Of a stretch of DNA of 64,000 nt, positions 26,981 to 35,686 are shown piece by piece; position 1 is the first letter of the stretch; the number at the start of each line of letters is the position of its first letter. Below the pieces are notes generated by a model. The model worked only from the letters and a program-made list of their open reading frames with translations. It was not told the DNA's origin and searched no databases. The translations under genes and the position numbers were made by a program. Origin of the DNA: Leisingera sp. ANG-Vp (GTDB lineage: Bacteria > Pseudomonadota > Alphaproteobacteria > Rhodobacterales > Rhodobacteraceae); contig NZ_JWLD01000066.1 of the NCBI RefSeq assembly GCF_000813725.1, positions 1-64,000 on the forward strand, read 5' to 3'.

Positions 26981-28432
26981 TCAGCCCTTCAGCGAAATCG
27001 CGATGTTCTTGGTGCGCACATAGTTATAGAGCGCCTCCAATCCCTTTTCACGGCCAAAGCCCGACTTGCCAACCCCGCCGAACGGCGTCGAGATGCCGCC
27101 CGCGAACCACTCGTTCACAAAGACCTGCCCTGCCCGCAAGCGGTTCGCAACGCGATGCGCCCGTGCAAGGTCGCGGGTGAAGACGCCGGCCACCAGCCCG
27201 AACTCGGTGCCGTTGGCCATGGCAATCGCTTCGGCTTCGGTGTCGAAGGGCGTGAAGCAGGTGACCGGGCCGAAGATCTCCTCCTGCGCCACGCGGGAGG
27301 CAGGATCCACATCTGCCAGGATGGTCGGCGCCATGAAGTAGCCCTCGCGCTCCAGCCGGGCACCGCCCGATGCCGCGCGGGCCCCGCTTTGGCGGGCGGT
27401 GGCGGTCAGGGTTTCGATGCCATCCAGCTGCCGTGCCGAGATTACCGGGGTGAGGCCCGGGTTTTCCAAACCGTGGCCGACGCTGAGGCCATTGGCCAGC
27501 GCAGCCGCGCGTTCGACGGCTTCGTCGTAGATCGAGCGGTGCACCAACACCCGCGACATGGCAGAACACACCTGGCCGGCATTGTAGAAGATGCCGCTTT
27601 GCAGGGAGGACATCAGCGTGTCGAGATTGGTGTCCTCAAACGCCACCGCTGCAGATTTGCCGCCCAGCTCCATCAGCGCGGGCGTCACCGGGTTGGCAGC
27701 GGCGCGCAAGATCGCCTGGCCGGTCGGGACCGAACCGGTGAAGACGATCTGATCGACGGCGGAGCTTTCCACCAGCCGCGCGCCTAGGTCTGCGCCGATG
27801 CCGTTCAAAATAGACACTGTCCCCGCGGGGACATCGGCGCGTTCCAGCGCCACGCCCAGCATCGCGAGCGCCATCGGGTCCAGCTCGGGTGATTTGATGA
27901 TCACTGAATTACCCGCAGCCATGGCCGGCGCCAGCGAGCGCGCGGCAATCGACACCGGGAAGTTCCACGGCACGATTTGGGCAGAGACGCCGTAGGGCTC
28001 ATAGACCGTAAAATCAGCGTAATCGGGGCCAAGCGGGATCGACTTGCCTTCGATCTTGTCGGCCATGCCGCCGTAGTATTCGAAGTACTGCGCAGCTTCT
28101 TCGAACTCGTCATGCGCCGCGCTGAGGCTCTTGCCGCTCTCCCGGCAAAGAAGTTCCGCGCCTTCATCCGCAATGCCGCGGATTTCAGCCGCGATCCGCT
28201 GCATCAACTGGCCACGTTTGGACGGCTGCATTGCGGCCAGGGCGCCGCGTTCGAAACTTGTGCGGGCAGCGTCCAGCGCTTTGGCGAGGCTCTCTTCGCC
28301 CGCCAGCGCACAATCCGCCACATGTTCCGCGTTGCCCGGGTCTTCGACGGACATGCGATTGCCGCCGTCGCCTTCGACCCAGGCACCGGCCAGGAAATTC
28401 CTGGCCAGCCCGTCGTTCAGAAAGGAACTCAT
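26981..28432 (-). CDS. NAD(P)-dependent aldehyde dehydrogenase
   Basis: A 483-residue ALDH of the betaine-aldehyde dehydrogenase-like branch. Catalytic Cys289 is in NAGQVCSAMSR, Glu255 in MELGGKS, and the cofactor loop FTGSVPTG is near 231-238. Its ATG overlaps the stop of the Rieske oxygenase gene (ATGA), so the aldehyde it oxidises may be produced in the same pathway. Oxygenative demethylation of betaines releases formaldehyde or a semialdehyde. The exact substrate is not defined. Confidence 0.85.
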   Translation of the reverse strand: MSSFLNDGLARNFLAGAWVEGDGGNRMSVEDPGNAEHVADCALAGEESLAKALDAARTSFERGALAAMQPSKRGQLMQRIAAEIRGIADEGAELLCRESGKSLSAAHDEFEEAAQYFEYYGGMADKIEGKSIPLGPDYADFTVYEPYGVSAQIVPWNFPVSIAARSLAPAMAAGNSVIIKSPELDPMALAMLGVALERADVPAGTVSILNGIGADLGARLVESSAVDQIVFTGSVPTGQAILRAAANPVTPALMELGGKSAAVAFEDTNLDTLMSSLQSGIFYNAGQVCSAMSRVLVHRSIYDEAVERAAALANGLSVGHGLENPGLTPVISARQLDGIETLTATARQSGARAASGGARLEREGYFMAPTILADVDPASRVAQEEIFGPVTCFTPFDTEAEAIAMANGTEFGLVAGVFTRDLARAHRVANRLRAGQVFVNEWFAGGISTPFGGVGKSGFGREKGLEALYNYVRTKNIAISLKG

Positions 28433-29583
28433 ACTCCGCGGCCTTTGGTCACCTGATCGGCCACCCAGGCGTGGAAGTTATGGGTCGGTCCGTCCATCGC
28501 CGGCGAGAACCGGCCGCCGTCGAACAGCTCGCCGTGGCGGCCCTTCTGCATGCCCTCAACGACAAAGACGTCTTCCTCGAACACGGTCTTCCACAGTTTA
28601 GAGTTCTCATCGCGCAAAGCGTCCAGCTCCGGCGTGTCTTCGTTCGGCTTTGCGTAATAGAGCTCGATATGCTCAACAGTGTTTTCGGTATCGACCGGTT
28701 CCAGGATGATCGCAAAGGCATGGTCGCGCTGCACACCCAGGAGGACGTTCGGGTAGACAGCCACATATTCGCCGCCCTCGTCCCACTTGCTGCTGAGCCC
28801 CTCAAAGTCCGGGAACACTTTGCCGTCTTCGCCCTTCATTTGACGATAGACCAGAGTACCCTGGCCCGAGTAATGGCCCGGCACTTCGATGTTGTAATGG
28901 TCTTCCAGGCGGGAATAGCTGTTCAGCCCCGGATGCACCCACGGCAAGTGGTAGCTTTCGCAGTAGTTCTCGACTGCCAGCTTCCAGTTTGTTTTGACTT
29001 CCAGCTTGAAGCCGGAGCCTTCGCCGCCGTGATAGACAGGGGTTTCGAACTCTTTCCAGCGCTCCAGCAGGCCTGCGTGTGCCTCTTCGAACTCCGGCGC
29101 TGTGCCGTCGACGTTCACAAAGACCACGTCGCGCCAGACGTAAGAGCGGATGCGCACCAGGCCCAGCTCGTCCAGCTTGATGTCTTCATGCTTGTTGTTG
29201 CCGGGGCCGCCCACATGCGGGGTGGAGACCAGACGGCCGTCGAGGCCATAGCACCAGCTGTGATAGGCGCAGCGGATGGCGCCGCGGATCTTGCCGGCTT
29301 TTTCGACCAGGATCATACCGCGATGGCGGCAGGTGTTCTGGAAAACGCCGATCTCGCCGTCTTTGTCGCGCACGATCAGCAGCGGCATGCCGAGGAAATC
29401 CACCGGCTTGGCATAACCCGGCTCCGGCACGTCCTTGCCAAAACCGATGCCCGACCAGTTCTTGAACAGAACCGAACGTTTCTCTTCGGCAAAAACGGCG
29501 GGGTCGATGTAATGGGCGTTCGGCAGGCCGTTTGCAACGTTGACCGGAGCCATCACCGGGGCAAGCGTGTCGTGCTTGTTCAT
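28429..29583 (-). CDS. Rieske-type oxygenase, alpha subunit (quaternary-ammonium type)
   Basis: A 384-residue ring-hydroxylating-type oxygenase. The Rieske [2Fe-2S] ligands are Cys85-His87 (CRH) and Cys105-His108 (CAYH). The mononuclear iron site is NYCESYHLPWVH with His212 and His217. The bridging residue is Glu209 instead of the Asp of aromatic dioxygenases; glutamate is known in carnitine oxygenase CntA and glycine betaine/stachydrine demethylases, which supports a quaternary amine substrate. I start at ATG 29583 (MNKHDTLAP), with GGAGAA upstream; the longer frame adds 24 atypical residues. A reductase partner is needed by this family and none is in the window. It is the first gene of the operon. 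Confidence 0.85.
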   Translation of the reverse strand: MNKHDTLAPVMAPVNVANGLPNAHYIDPAVFAEEKRSVLFKNWSGIGFGKDVPEPGYAKPVDFLGMPLLIVRDKDGEIGVFQNTCRHRGMILVEKAGKIRGAIRCAYHSWCYGLDGRLVSTPHVGGPGNNKHEDIKLDELGLVRIRSYVWRDVVFVNVDGTAPEFEEAHAGLLERWKEFETPVYHGGEGSGFKLEVKTNWKLAVENYCESYHLPWVHPGLNSYSRLEDHYNIEVPGHYSGQGTLVYRQMKGEDGKVFPDFEGLSSKWDEGGEYVAVYPNVLLGVQRDHAFAIILEPVDTENTVEHIELYYAKPNEDTPELDALRDENSKLWKTVFEEDVFVVEGMQKGRHGELFDGGRFSPAMDGPTHNFHAWVADQVTKGRGV

Positions 29584-29678
29584 CTGGGGTTCTCCAAAGC
29601 TGGGAAGTATCTGGCGCGTTTGGAGTGTTAGACGCGAGGGCTCGGATTCCCTCAATATCAGGAATTTTCGCCTTTGGC

Positions 29679-30593
29679 TTAGCTGGATTCACCCGAGCCC
29701 CGATTGACCTCGTCAATCACCCAATTGCGAAGCAAACGTGCGGATTCCGACAGATCCGCATCCGCACGGCCCACCAGATGAAACCCGTGCGGCGCTGACA
29801 GCACATGCGGGCCGATCGGCACCAGCTGGCCGGTGGTCAGCAAAGGGTGCAGCAGCCGCTGCCAGCCCAGCACCAGCCCGACCCCGTCCTGCGCCGCCTG
29901 CAAGGCAACAGCATAGTTGTTCACCCGCACGCCGGGTGCGATGGGCCCCTCGTAGCCGAGCTGCGCAAACCAGTCGGCCCAGGTTGTCCAGCTTTTGTCG
30001 TCGGATTCCAGATGCAGCAGACGCTGCTGCGCCAGCTCCTCCAGCGGGCAGCCGGTAAGCCGTTCGGCCAGTTCCGCATTTCCGACAGGCACCAGGTGGT
30101 CGCGGTAGAGTTCTGTCTGCTCCAGCCGGGTGTCCCGTTCGCGCCCGTAGCGGATATAGAAATCCACATCCGGCATGCTGCGGAACTGCCGGTCGTTCAC
30201 GATCTGGTTGACGTTCACATCCGGGTTCTTGCCCCAGAAGCGCACCACCGACGGCGACAGCCACAGCGAGGCCACGGCCGAAGTGGACCCGATGGTCACG
30301 GTGTCGCCGGCCTGGCGGTCACGGATGGTCTTGAGGCTGAGGGAAATCTTTGAAAACGACGAGGCCAAGGTTTCAAACAGCGCCTCGCCTTCGTCGGTCA
30401 GTTCCACCCCGCGGTGCTTGCGCTGAAACAGCGGCGCCTGCAGCTCCGCCTCCAGCGCCTTCACCTGATGGCTGACAGCGCCGGGGGTGACAGAGAGTTC
30501 CTGGGCCGCGTTCTTGAAGCTCAGATGCCGGGCGGCAGCTTCGAAAGCAGCCAGGGTGGTGAGCGGCGGCAAGTTGTAGTGGCGGCGGGACAT
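29679..30593 (-). CDS. LysR-family regulator (GcvA-like)
   Basis: A 304-residue LysR-type regulator. The N-terminal helix-turn-helix LTTLAAFEAAARHLSFKNAAQELSVTPGAVSHQVKALE is of the GcvA branch, followed by an inducer-binding domain. It lies 95 bases upstream of the Rieske oxygenase gene on the same strand and probably controls that operon. A CATTTC-N7-GAAATG repeat (30643-30661) ahead of its own start is a candidate LysR box. Confidence 0.88.
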   Translation of the reverse strand: MSRRHYNLPPLTTLAAFEAAARHLSFKNAAQELSVTPGAVSHQVKALEAELQAPLFQRKHRGVELTDEGEALFETLASSFSKISLSLKTIRDRQAGDTVTIGSTSAVASLWLSPSVVRFWGKNPDVNVNQIVNDRQFRSMPDVDFYIRYGRERDTRLEQTELYRDHLVPVGNAELAERLTGCPLEELAQQRLLHLESDDKSWTTWADWFAQLGYEGPIAPGVRVNNYAVALQAAQDGVGLVLGWQRLLHPLLTTGQLVPIGPHVLSAPHGFHLVGRADADLSESARLLRNWVIDEVNRGSGESS

Positions 30594-30642
30594 CTGCGGC
30601 TCCTGGCCTGCGGCAGACCACAGGGCTGGGGTGAAAAGGCTT

Positions 30643-30661
30643 CATTTCAATATGGGAAATG
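30643..30661. promoter_or_regulatory. Candidate LysR-type box upstream of the GcvA-like gene
   Basis: CATTTC (30643-30648) and GAAATG (30656-30661) form an inverted repeat with a 7-base spacer. Within it a T-N11-A pattern typical of LysR sites can be drawn. It lies about 50 bases before the LysR start codon, a usual place for autoregulation. Confidence 0.4.
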
Positions 30662-30714
30662 CAGCTTTGCTGGCTAGTCCGAAAATTCCGGCCGCCTATG
30701 CCGCTTGCCGCGCG

Positions 30715-31665
30715 CTAGCCGATCCGCCCGCGCTGCAGCATCGGGGTCACATTGAAAGCTGCCTTATAGACCCTCGAAAAATGGCCGGGGCTGTCAAAAC
30801 CGCAGGCCAAAGCGACCTCGGTCACCGAGGACTCGGTCTGGATCAGCAGGTTGCGGGCCCGTTCCAGGCGCATTTCCATGAAGTACTTCTTGGGCGAGGT
30901 GTTCAGGTATTTGCCGAACAGCCGCTCCAGCTGGCGGGTGGAAATACCGATTTCCTCGGCAATCACGGTGGGAGAGATAGGATCGCTGATATGGTCGTGC
31001 ATCATCTGGATGGCGCGGGCCAGATGGGTGTTGCGCATGCCGTTGCGCGATTGCAGCGAGACCTTCTGTTCAGCGGTTGCATTGCGCACCGCATTGTAGA
31101 CCATCTGATCCGCCACCGCGACGGCAAGGTCGTAGCCGTGTTCGCGCTCGATCAGATGCAGCATCAGATCCGCCGTGGCGGTGCCGCCGGAGGCGGGCAT
31201 ATGTTTTTCATCGGCGACAAAGACGCTGCGCACCAGGTTCACCTCCGGAAAGGCCTCCATGAAACTGTCATGGTATTCCCAGTGGATCGCCGCCTGCATG
31301 CCGTTCAGAAACCCGGCCTCTGCCAGCACCCAGGCGCCGGAGCACAGCGCGCCAACCGAGATGCCCCGCGCCCGTTCCCGGCGCAGCGCGGCCAGCAAGG
31401 GCTTGGTCACATGATTGCGCATATGAATGCCCGACAAGGCAAACAGCTGGTCGCACTTCGGGACCTCATCGAACCCGTAGTGCACCAGGGTCACCGAGCC
31501 ATTGGAGCAGGTGGCGGTCTCGCCATTCTCCGACCCGAAGGACCAATCATACAGATCCTCGCCGCTCACCAGGTTCGCAATGCGCAGCGGCTCCACCGCG
31601 CAGGAAAAGGCGAGATGCGAGAATTCCTCCACCAGGAGAAAGGCAAAATGCTGTGTCTTGGTCAT
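30715..31665 (-). CDS. GlxA-family AraC regulator (GbdR/CdhR-like)
   Basis: A 316-residue regulator with an N-terminal DJ-1/PfpI-like domain (LLVEEFSHLAFSCAVEPLRIAN; GALCSGAWVLAEAG) and a C-terminal AraC double helix-turn-helix (IAEEIGISTRQLERLFGKYLNTSPKKYFMEMRLERARNLL). The branch includes GbdR and CdhR, which activate glycine betaine and carnitine catabolism in Pseudomonas. It sits directly downstream of the betaine transporter genes, so it probably responds to a betaine or its demethylation product. Confidence 0.85.
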   Translation of the reverse strand: MTKTQHFAFLLVEEFSHLAFSCAVEPLRIANLVSGEDLYDWSFGSENGETATCSNGSVTLVHYGFDEVPKCDQLFALSGIHMRNHVTKPLLAALRRERARGISVGALCSGAWVLAEAGFLNGMQAAIHWEYHDSFMEAFPEVNLVRSVFVADEKHMPASGGTATADLMLHLIEREHGYDLAVAVADQMVYNAVRNATAEQKVSLQSRNGMRNTHLARAIQMMHDHISDPISPTVIAEEIGISTRQLERLFGKYLNTSPKKYFMEMRLERARNLLIQTESSVTEVALACGFDSPGHFSRVYKAAFNVTPMLQRGRIG

Positions 31666-31738
31666 GGCTTGCCCCAGAAATGAAACAGACTGCGCGAAGG
31701 TATCCCCGCACAGTCCAGTGAGTCGGGTCTATCCCCTA

Positions 31739-32728
31739 TTACTTGGCTGCGGCGCGGGCGGCGTCCAGCCATCCGTCATAGGCAGCGCGGTTGGCGTCTA
31801 TCCATTCTGCTACGTGGCGGTCGATGTCATCCGAGCTGTCCTCGCCATCTGCAACTTTCTTGTTCTGGATGGAGATGTCGTTGATGCTGATCTGGGCCAC
31901 TTCGAACAGCTTTGCAGCTGCCGGGTTGGCGTCCAGGAACTCATCGGTGGCGACAATGCGGATGCTGTCCACCGCAAAGCCCAGATCCTTGCCGTTGAAG
32001 GTGGTTTCAGCCGTGGCGCCATCGGGCAGCGAGGAATAGGGCACCGCCAGGAACTCCACGTCTTCACCCGGAACAAGCTCGCCGGAGACCCAGTAGGGGG
32101 TCCAGGTGTAGTAGAGGACGTTTTCGCCGCCAGCGTTGCGGGCAACTGTGTCGGCGATGATGGCGTTATACTCACCCTGGTTGTGGCTGACGGTGTCGCG
32201 CAAGCCGAATTCGGTCAGCTGATGCTCGATCACGCGCTCGCAGCCCCAGCCGGGCACGCAGCCGGCCAGATCAGCCTTGCCATCGCCATCAGCGTCGAAC
32301 ATCGCTGCCTTGGCCGGGTCCTTCAGATCGCCCAGATTTTGCACGCCGGCCTCATAAGCCGCCTTGTTCACCAGGTAGCCCTGCAGTGCTCCGTCGATCA
32401 GGAAGCCGACCTTCTCCAGCACGTCATCGCCGCCGGATTCCTGGAAGAAGTTGTCATGCAGCTTGTTCCAGGAGGCGGTGGTGAAATCCGCGTCGCCAGT
32501 GCCCAGAGCCAGGTGCATGGTCTGGGCCAGCACTTCTTCCGGCTCGGCCACGTCATAGCCGAGGTCGCGGAGCGCCTGGAACACGATGCGGGCCTGGAAG
32601 AATTCCTCGACGGTCGGCTGGATCACCGGGCGCACGGTGACGCCTTCACCGGGATTGTCCGCCGCCAGGGCAGCGCCCGCCAGCATGGTCGTGGCTGCCA
32701 GCGCAGCCAGTGCGGTTTTTCTGAACAT
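31739..32728 (-). CDS. proX: Glycine betaine/proline betaine ABC transporter substrate-binding protein (ProX)
   Basis: A 329-residue periplasmic binding protein with a signal peptide ending AALA. The OpuAC-type fold is recognisable, with YYTWTPYWVSGELV near residue 195, where aromatic residues form the cation-pi box for a quaternary ammonium group. It is the third gene of proVWX on the minus strand. Ligand could be glycine betaine, proline betaine or hydroxyproline betaine; the neighbouring hpbD favours the cyclic betaines. Confidence 0.88.
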   Translation of the reverse strand: MFRKTALAALAATTMLAGAALAADNPGEGVTVRPVIQPTVEEFFQARIVFQALRDLGYDVAEPEEVLAQTMHLALGTGDADFTTASWNKLHDNFFQESGGDDVLEKVGFLIDGALQGYLVNKAAYEAGVQNLGDLKDPAKAAMFDADGDGKADLAGCVPGWGCERVIEHQLTEFGLRDTVSHNQGEYNAIIADTVARNAGGENVLYYTWTPYWVSGELVPGEDVEFLAVPYSSLPDGATAETTFNGKDLGFAVDSIRIVATDEFLDANPAAAKLFEVAQISINDISIQNKKVADGEDSSDDIDRHVAEWIDANRAAYDGWLDAARAAAK

Positions 32729-32777
32729 AAAAAGTCCTCCCTAGGTGTTCAGATGAAAGAAAATCAGGTCTTGCCGG

Positions 32778-33713
32778 TCACGCCTTGCCCGCCAGGCGCA
32801 GCACTGCGCCGACGGGGCCGCCCTGCCACCAGTGGCGGTGGCCGCGTTCGCGGCCCGACTGGCCCATGCCCTGGGTGATGCGGTCCAGAACAATCGCCAG
32901 GATCACGATGCCAAGGCCGCCAACCAGCGCCTTGCCCGCATCCAGCCGGCCCATGGCGCGCAGCACCTCATTGCCCAAGCCCTTGACCGAGATCATCGAG
33001 GCAATCACCACCATCGACAGCGACAGCATGATGGTCTGGTTGACGCCGGCCAGGATGGTGGGAGTCGCCAGCGGCAGCTCAACCTTGAACAGGATCTGGC
33101 GGGGGTTGGCGCCAAAGGCGCGGGCGGCTTCGACGACTGAGGGGTTCACGCCGCGGATGCCCAAGCTGGTCAGTCGGATCAGCGGCGGCAGGGCAAAGAT
33201 GATCGTCACGATCACGCCGGAGACATTGCCGATGCCGATCAGCATCACCACCGGCACCAGATACACAAAAGCAGGAATGGTCTGCATGGTGTCGAGCACC
33301 GGGCGCATGGCGGTTTCGAACCGGTCGTTTTTGCCCGCAAGGATGCCCAGCGGCAGGCCGATGATGAAACAGAGGATCACCGCCGAGACCACAATCGCCA
33401 GCGTGGTCATCGCCAGCCCCCAGGCGTTGGGCGACAGGAAGCCAAGCGCGAACATCGCAACACCCACAAGAACCGCCACCCGGCGGCCCGCGGCCTGCCA
33501 GGCAATCAGGATCAGGATCACCAGCATGATCATCGGCGGCACCGCGTTCAGCACAGCGTCGATGCCGACAATCATCTCGTTAAAGAACTTCTTGACCGGC
33601 TGGATGATCGCGCGGTTCGCAATCGCCCATTGCTTCACGCCGTCCGCCGATTCCGCCAGCCCCAGATCGACCGAGGAAAACGGGTCGAGAATGCTGAATT
33701 TTTTGTCTGCCAT
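32778..33713 (-). CDS. proW: Glycine betaine/proline betaine ABC transporter permease (ProW)
   Basis: A 311-residue inner-membrane permease with about six helices and the BPD-transport loop [32 protein letters not shown]. The N-terminal cytosolic and amphipathic region is typical of ProW. It lies 12 bases downstream of proV and 49 bases upstream of proX. Confidence 0.9.
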   Translation of the reverse strand: MADKKFSILDPFSSVDLGLAESADGVKQWAIANRAIIQPVKKFFNEMIVGIDAVLNAVPPMIMLVILILIAWQAAGRRVAVLVGVAMFALGFLSPNAWGLAMTTLAIVVSAVILCFIIGLPLGILAGKNDRFETAMRPVLDTMQTIPAFVYLVPVVMLIGIGNVSGVIVTIIFALPPLIRLTSLGIRGVNPSVVEAARAFGANPRQILFKVELPLATPTILAGVNQTIMLSLSMVVIASMISVKGLGNEVLRAMGRLDAGKALVGGLGIVILAIVLDRITQGMGQSGRERGHRHWWQGGPVGAVLRLAGKA

Positions 33714-33725
33714 GGGTCCCGCTCC

Positions 33726-34802
33726 TTAGTGCTTCAGGCTGGCTGCGTCTTCGACATCGCCCTGGATGCCGCGCAGCAGGGCGTTCTTGGTGACAATGCC
33801 GATGGCTTTGCCGCCGGCTTTGACCACCACCGGGTGCTGGGTGGCGATGGAAAGATTGACCAGATCGTCCAGAGAGTGATCGGGATGCGCCTCGGGCCAG
33901 CTGTCGGTGTTGGCAGGGCCGTTCAATTGCTCGAACTGCTCAACCGGGGTCATGATCTTGGCCGCGGAAATCAGCTCCAGCTTAGAGATGCCCGCCACGA
34001 AGTCAGCGACATAGTCATCAGCCGGGTTGGTGACGATATCCTCGGGTGTGCCGACCTGCACCAGGGCGCCGTCCTTCATGATGGCGATGCGGTCGCCGAT
34101 GCGGATCGCCTCATCCAGATCGTGGGTGATGAACAGGGTGGTCTTCTTCATCTCAGCCGACAGCGACATGAACTTGTCCTGCAGCTGGCGGCGGATCAGC
34201 GGGTCGAGGGCCGAGAAGGGTTCGTCCATCAAGAGGATCGAGGGGTCCGCCGCAATTGCACGCGCCAGACCCACGCGCTGCTGCATGCCGCCGGAAAGTT
34301 CGTCGGGGTATTTCTGGTCCCAGCCATTGAGGTCCACGGCGTCGATGGCACGCATCGCATTCTCGCGGCGCGCCTTGGGGTCGTGGCCGCGCACTTCCTG
34401 GCTGAAGGAGACATTGTCCAGCACGGTGCGGTGCGGCATCAGCGCCATATTCTGGAATACCATGCCGATTTTCTCGGCCCGCACCTCGCGCAGATCCCGC
34501 GCCGACAGCTGATTGACGTCCTGGCCTTCGATGAACAGCTGGCCGGATGTGGGCTCAATCAGCCGGTTCACGTGGCGAATCAAGGTCGACTTGCCGGAGC
34601 CTGAGAGGCCCATGATGCAGAAGATCTCGCCCCGGCCGACGGTAAAGGTCGCATCCTGCACCCCCACCACACAGTCGAACTTGTCGCGCACTTCCAGTTT
34701 CCCAAGGCCCTGTTCCTGAACGGCTTTCATCGCCTCATCCGCACGGCGCCCAAAGATCTTCCACAAATTGCGGCAGTCGATCACGGCATCATCAGGTTGC
34801 AT
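33726..34802 (-). CDS. proV: Glycine betaine/proline betaine ABC transporter ATPase (ProV)
   Basis: A 358-residue ATPase. Walker A is GLSGSGKST, the signature LSGGMQQRVGLARA, Walker B LLMDEPFSALD. The C-terminus has a CBS-like region (ISAAKIMTPVEQ... onward) that senses ionic strength in OpuA-type transporters. I place the start at ATG 34802 (MQPDDAVIDC) because the upstream extension of 42 residues is AT-rich promoter DNA. It is divergent from the GntR gene, and the shared region has two ACACAATTTG repeats. Confidence 0.9.
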   Translation of the reverse strand: MQPDDAVIDCRNLWKIFGRRADEAMKAVQEQGLGKLEVRDKFDCVVGVQDATFTVGRGEIFCIMGLSGSGKSTLIRHVNRLIEPTSGQLFIEGQDVNQLSARDLREVRAEKIGMVFQNMALMPHRTVLDNVSFSQEVRGHDPKARRENAMRAIDAVDLNGWDQKYPDELSGGMQQRVGLARAIAADPSILLMDEPFSALDPLIRRQLQDKFMSLSAEMKKTTLFITHDLDEAIRIGDRIAIMKDGALVQVGTPEDIVTNPADDYVADFVAGISKLELISAAKIMTPVEQFEQLNGPANTDSWPEAHPDHSLDDLVNLSIATQHPVVVKAGGKAIGIVTKNALLRGIQGDVEDAASLKH

Positions 34803-34854
34803 CGTCACCTGTCTTTCCCCCTCCAAAATCCGACTCGCATACAGCATATTTTTT

Positions 34855-34895
34855 CTCTGTACACAATTTGTATTTTCCACTAACACAATTTGAGC
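34855..34895. promoter_or_regulatory. Direct-repeat operator between proV and the GntR gene
   Basis: ACACAATTTG occurs at 34861-34870 and again at 34883-34892, exactly 22 bases (two helical turns) apart. The first copy lies in the imperfect palindrome TACACAATTTGTA (34859-34871). The placement in an AT-rich divergent promoter region next to a FadR-type GntR gene suggests the binding site of that regulator. Confidence 0.55.
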
Positions 34896-34967
34896 AATGA
34901 GGTTGCCGAACCCGTTCTGCCGCGCCATCTTGGCCGGACAGGTTCATAGGCAACGATGGAGAGTTGA

Positions 34968-35678
34968 ATGAAAGACGCGTCCAAACGCAGAAAGGCAGAG
35001 CTTTATGGCCACCTGAAAAAGGCCATCATGACGCTTGCCCTGCGGCCGGGCGCCGATCTCGACGAATCGAAGCTGTCGGAAGAATTCGAATTGTCGCGCA
35101 CGCCGCTGCGCGAGGTGCTGCGGCAGCTGGCGGGCGAAGGCTATGTCGACCTGCGGGAAAACCGCGGGGCGCGGGTCAGCGAGATGTCGCATATGACTTT
35201 GCGGGACTTCTTCCTGGCGGCGCCGATGATGTACGGCGCAGTGCTGCAGCTGGCGGCCAAGAACGCCACCGAGGCGCAGATCGCCGAGCTGAAGGAAGCG
35301 CAGGAGGCTTTCAAGGCTGCGCTGCGCTCCGGTTCCGGCGCCGACCGGGCGATGGCCAACAACCGCTTTCACGAGATCACCGGCGAGATGGCCGACAACA
35401 TCTATCTCGCCCCGTCTTTTCAGCGCCTGCTGATTGATCATGCCCGCATCGGCATGACCTTCTACCGCCCCCAGGACCGCCAGATGGCGGAAAACCTGGG
35501 CGAGGCCAGCTCCCAGCATGACGCCATCATCGCCGCCATCGAGGCCGGCGACGAGGCGGCGGCGGGGCAGCTGGCGATCGACCATTGGAACCTGTCGCGC
35601 GACCAGATCGAGCTGTTCGTCATGCCCTCCGGGCTTGATGTGCCGCTGGGGACGGTGGCGCGCAAAACCCCTGCATGA
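34968..35678 (+). CDS. GntR-family regulator (FadR/FCD subfamily)
   Basis: A 236-residue regulator with an N-terminal winged helix (LRPGADLDESKLSEEFELSRTPLREVLRQLAGEGYVDLRENRGARV) and a C-terminal FCD ligand domain whose metal-binding His residues appear in NRFHEITGEMADN and later helices. It is divergent from proVWX and its stop overlaps the lyase gene. It likely represses both directions through the 34861-34892 repeats until a betaine or proline derivative binds. Confidence 0.88.
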   Translation: MKDASKRRKAELYGHLKKAIMTLALRPGADLDESKLSEEFELSRTPLREVLRQLAGEGYVDLRENRGARVSEMSHMTLRDFFLAAPMMYGAVLQLAAKNATEAQIAELKEAQEAFKAALRSGSGADRAMANNRFHEITGEMADNIYLAPSFQRLLIDHARIGMTFYRPQDRQMAENLGEASSQHDAIIAAIEAGDEAAAGQLAIDHWNLSRDQIELFVMPSGLDVPLGTVARKTPA

Positions 35679-35686
35679 GGACGCAG

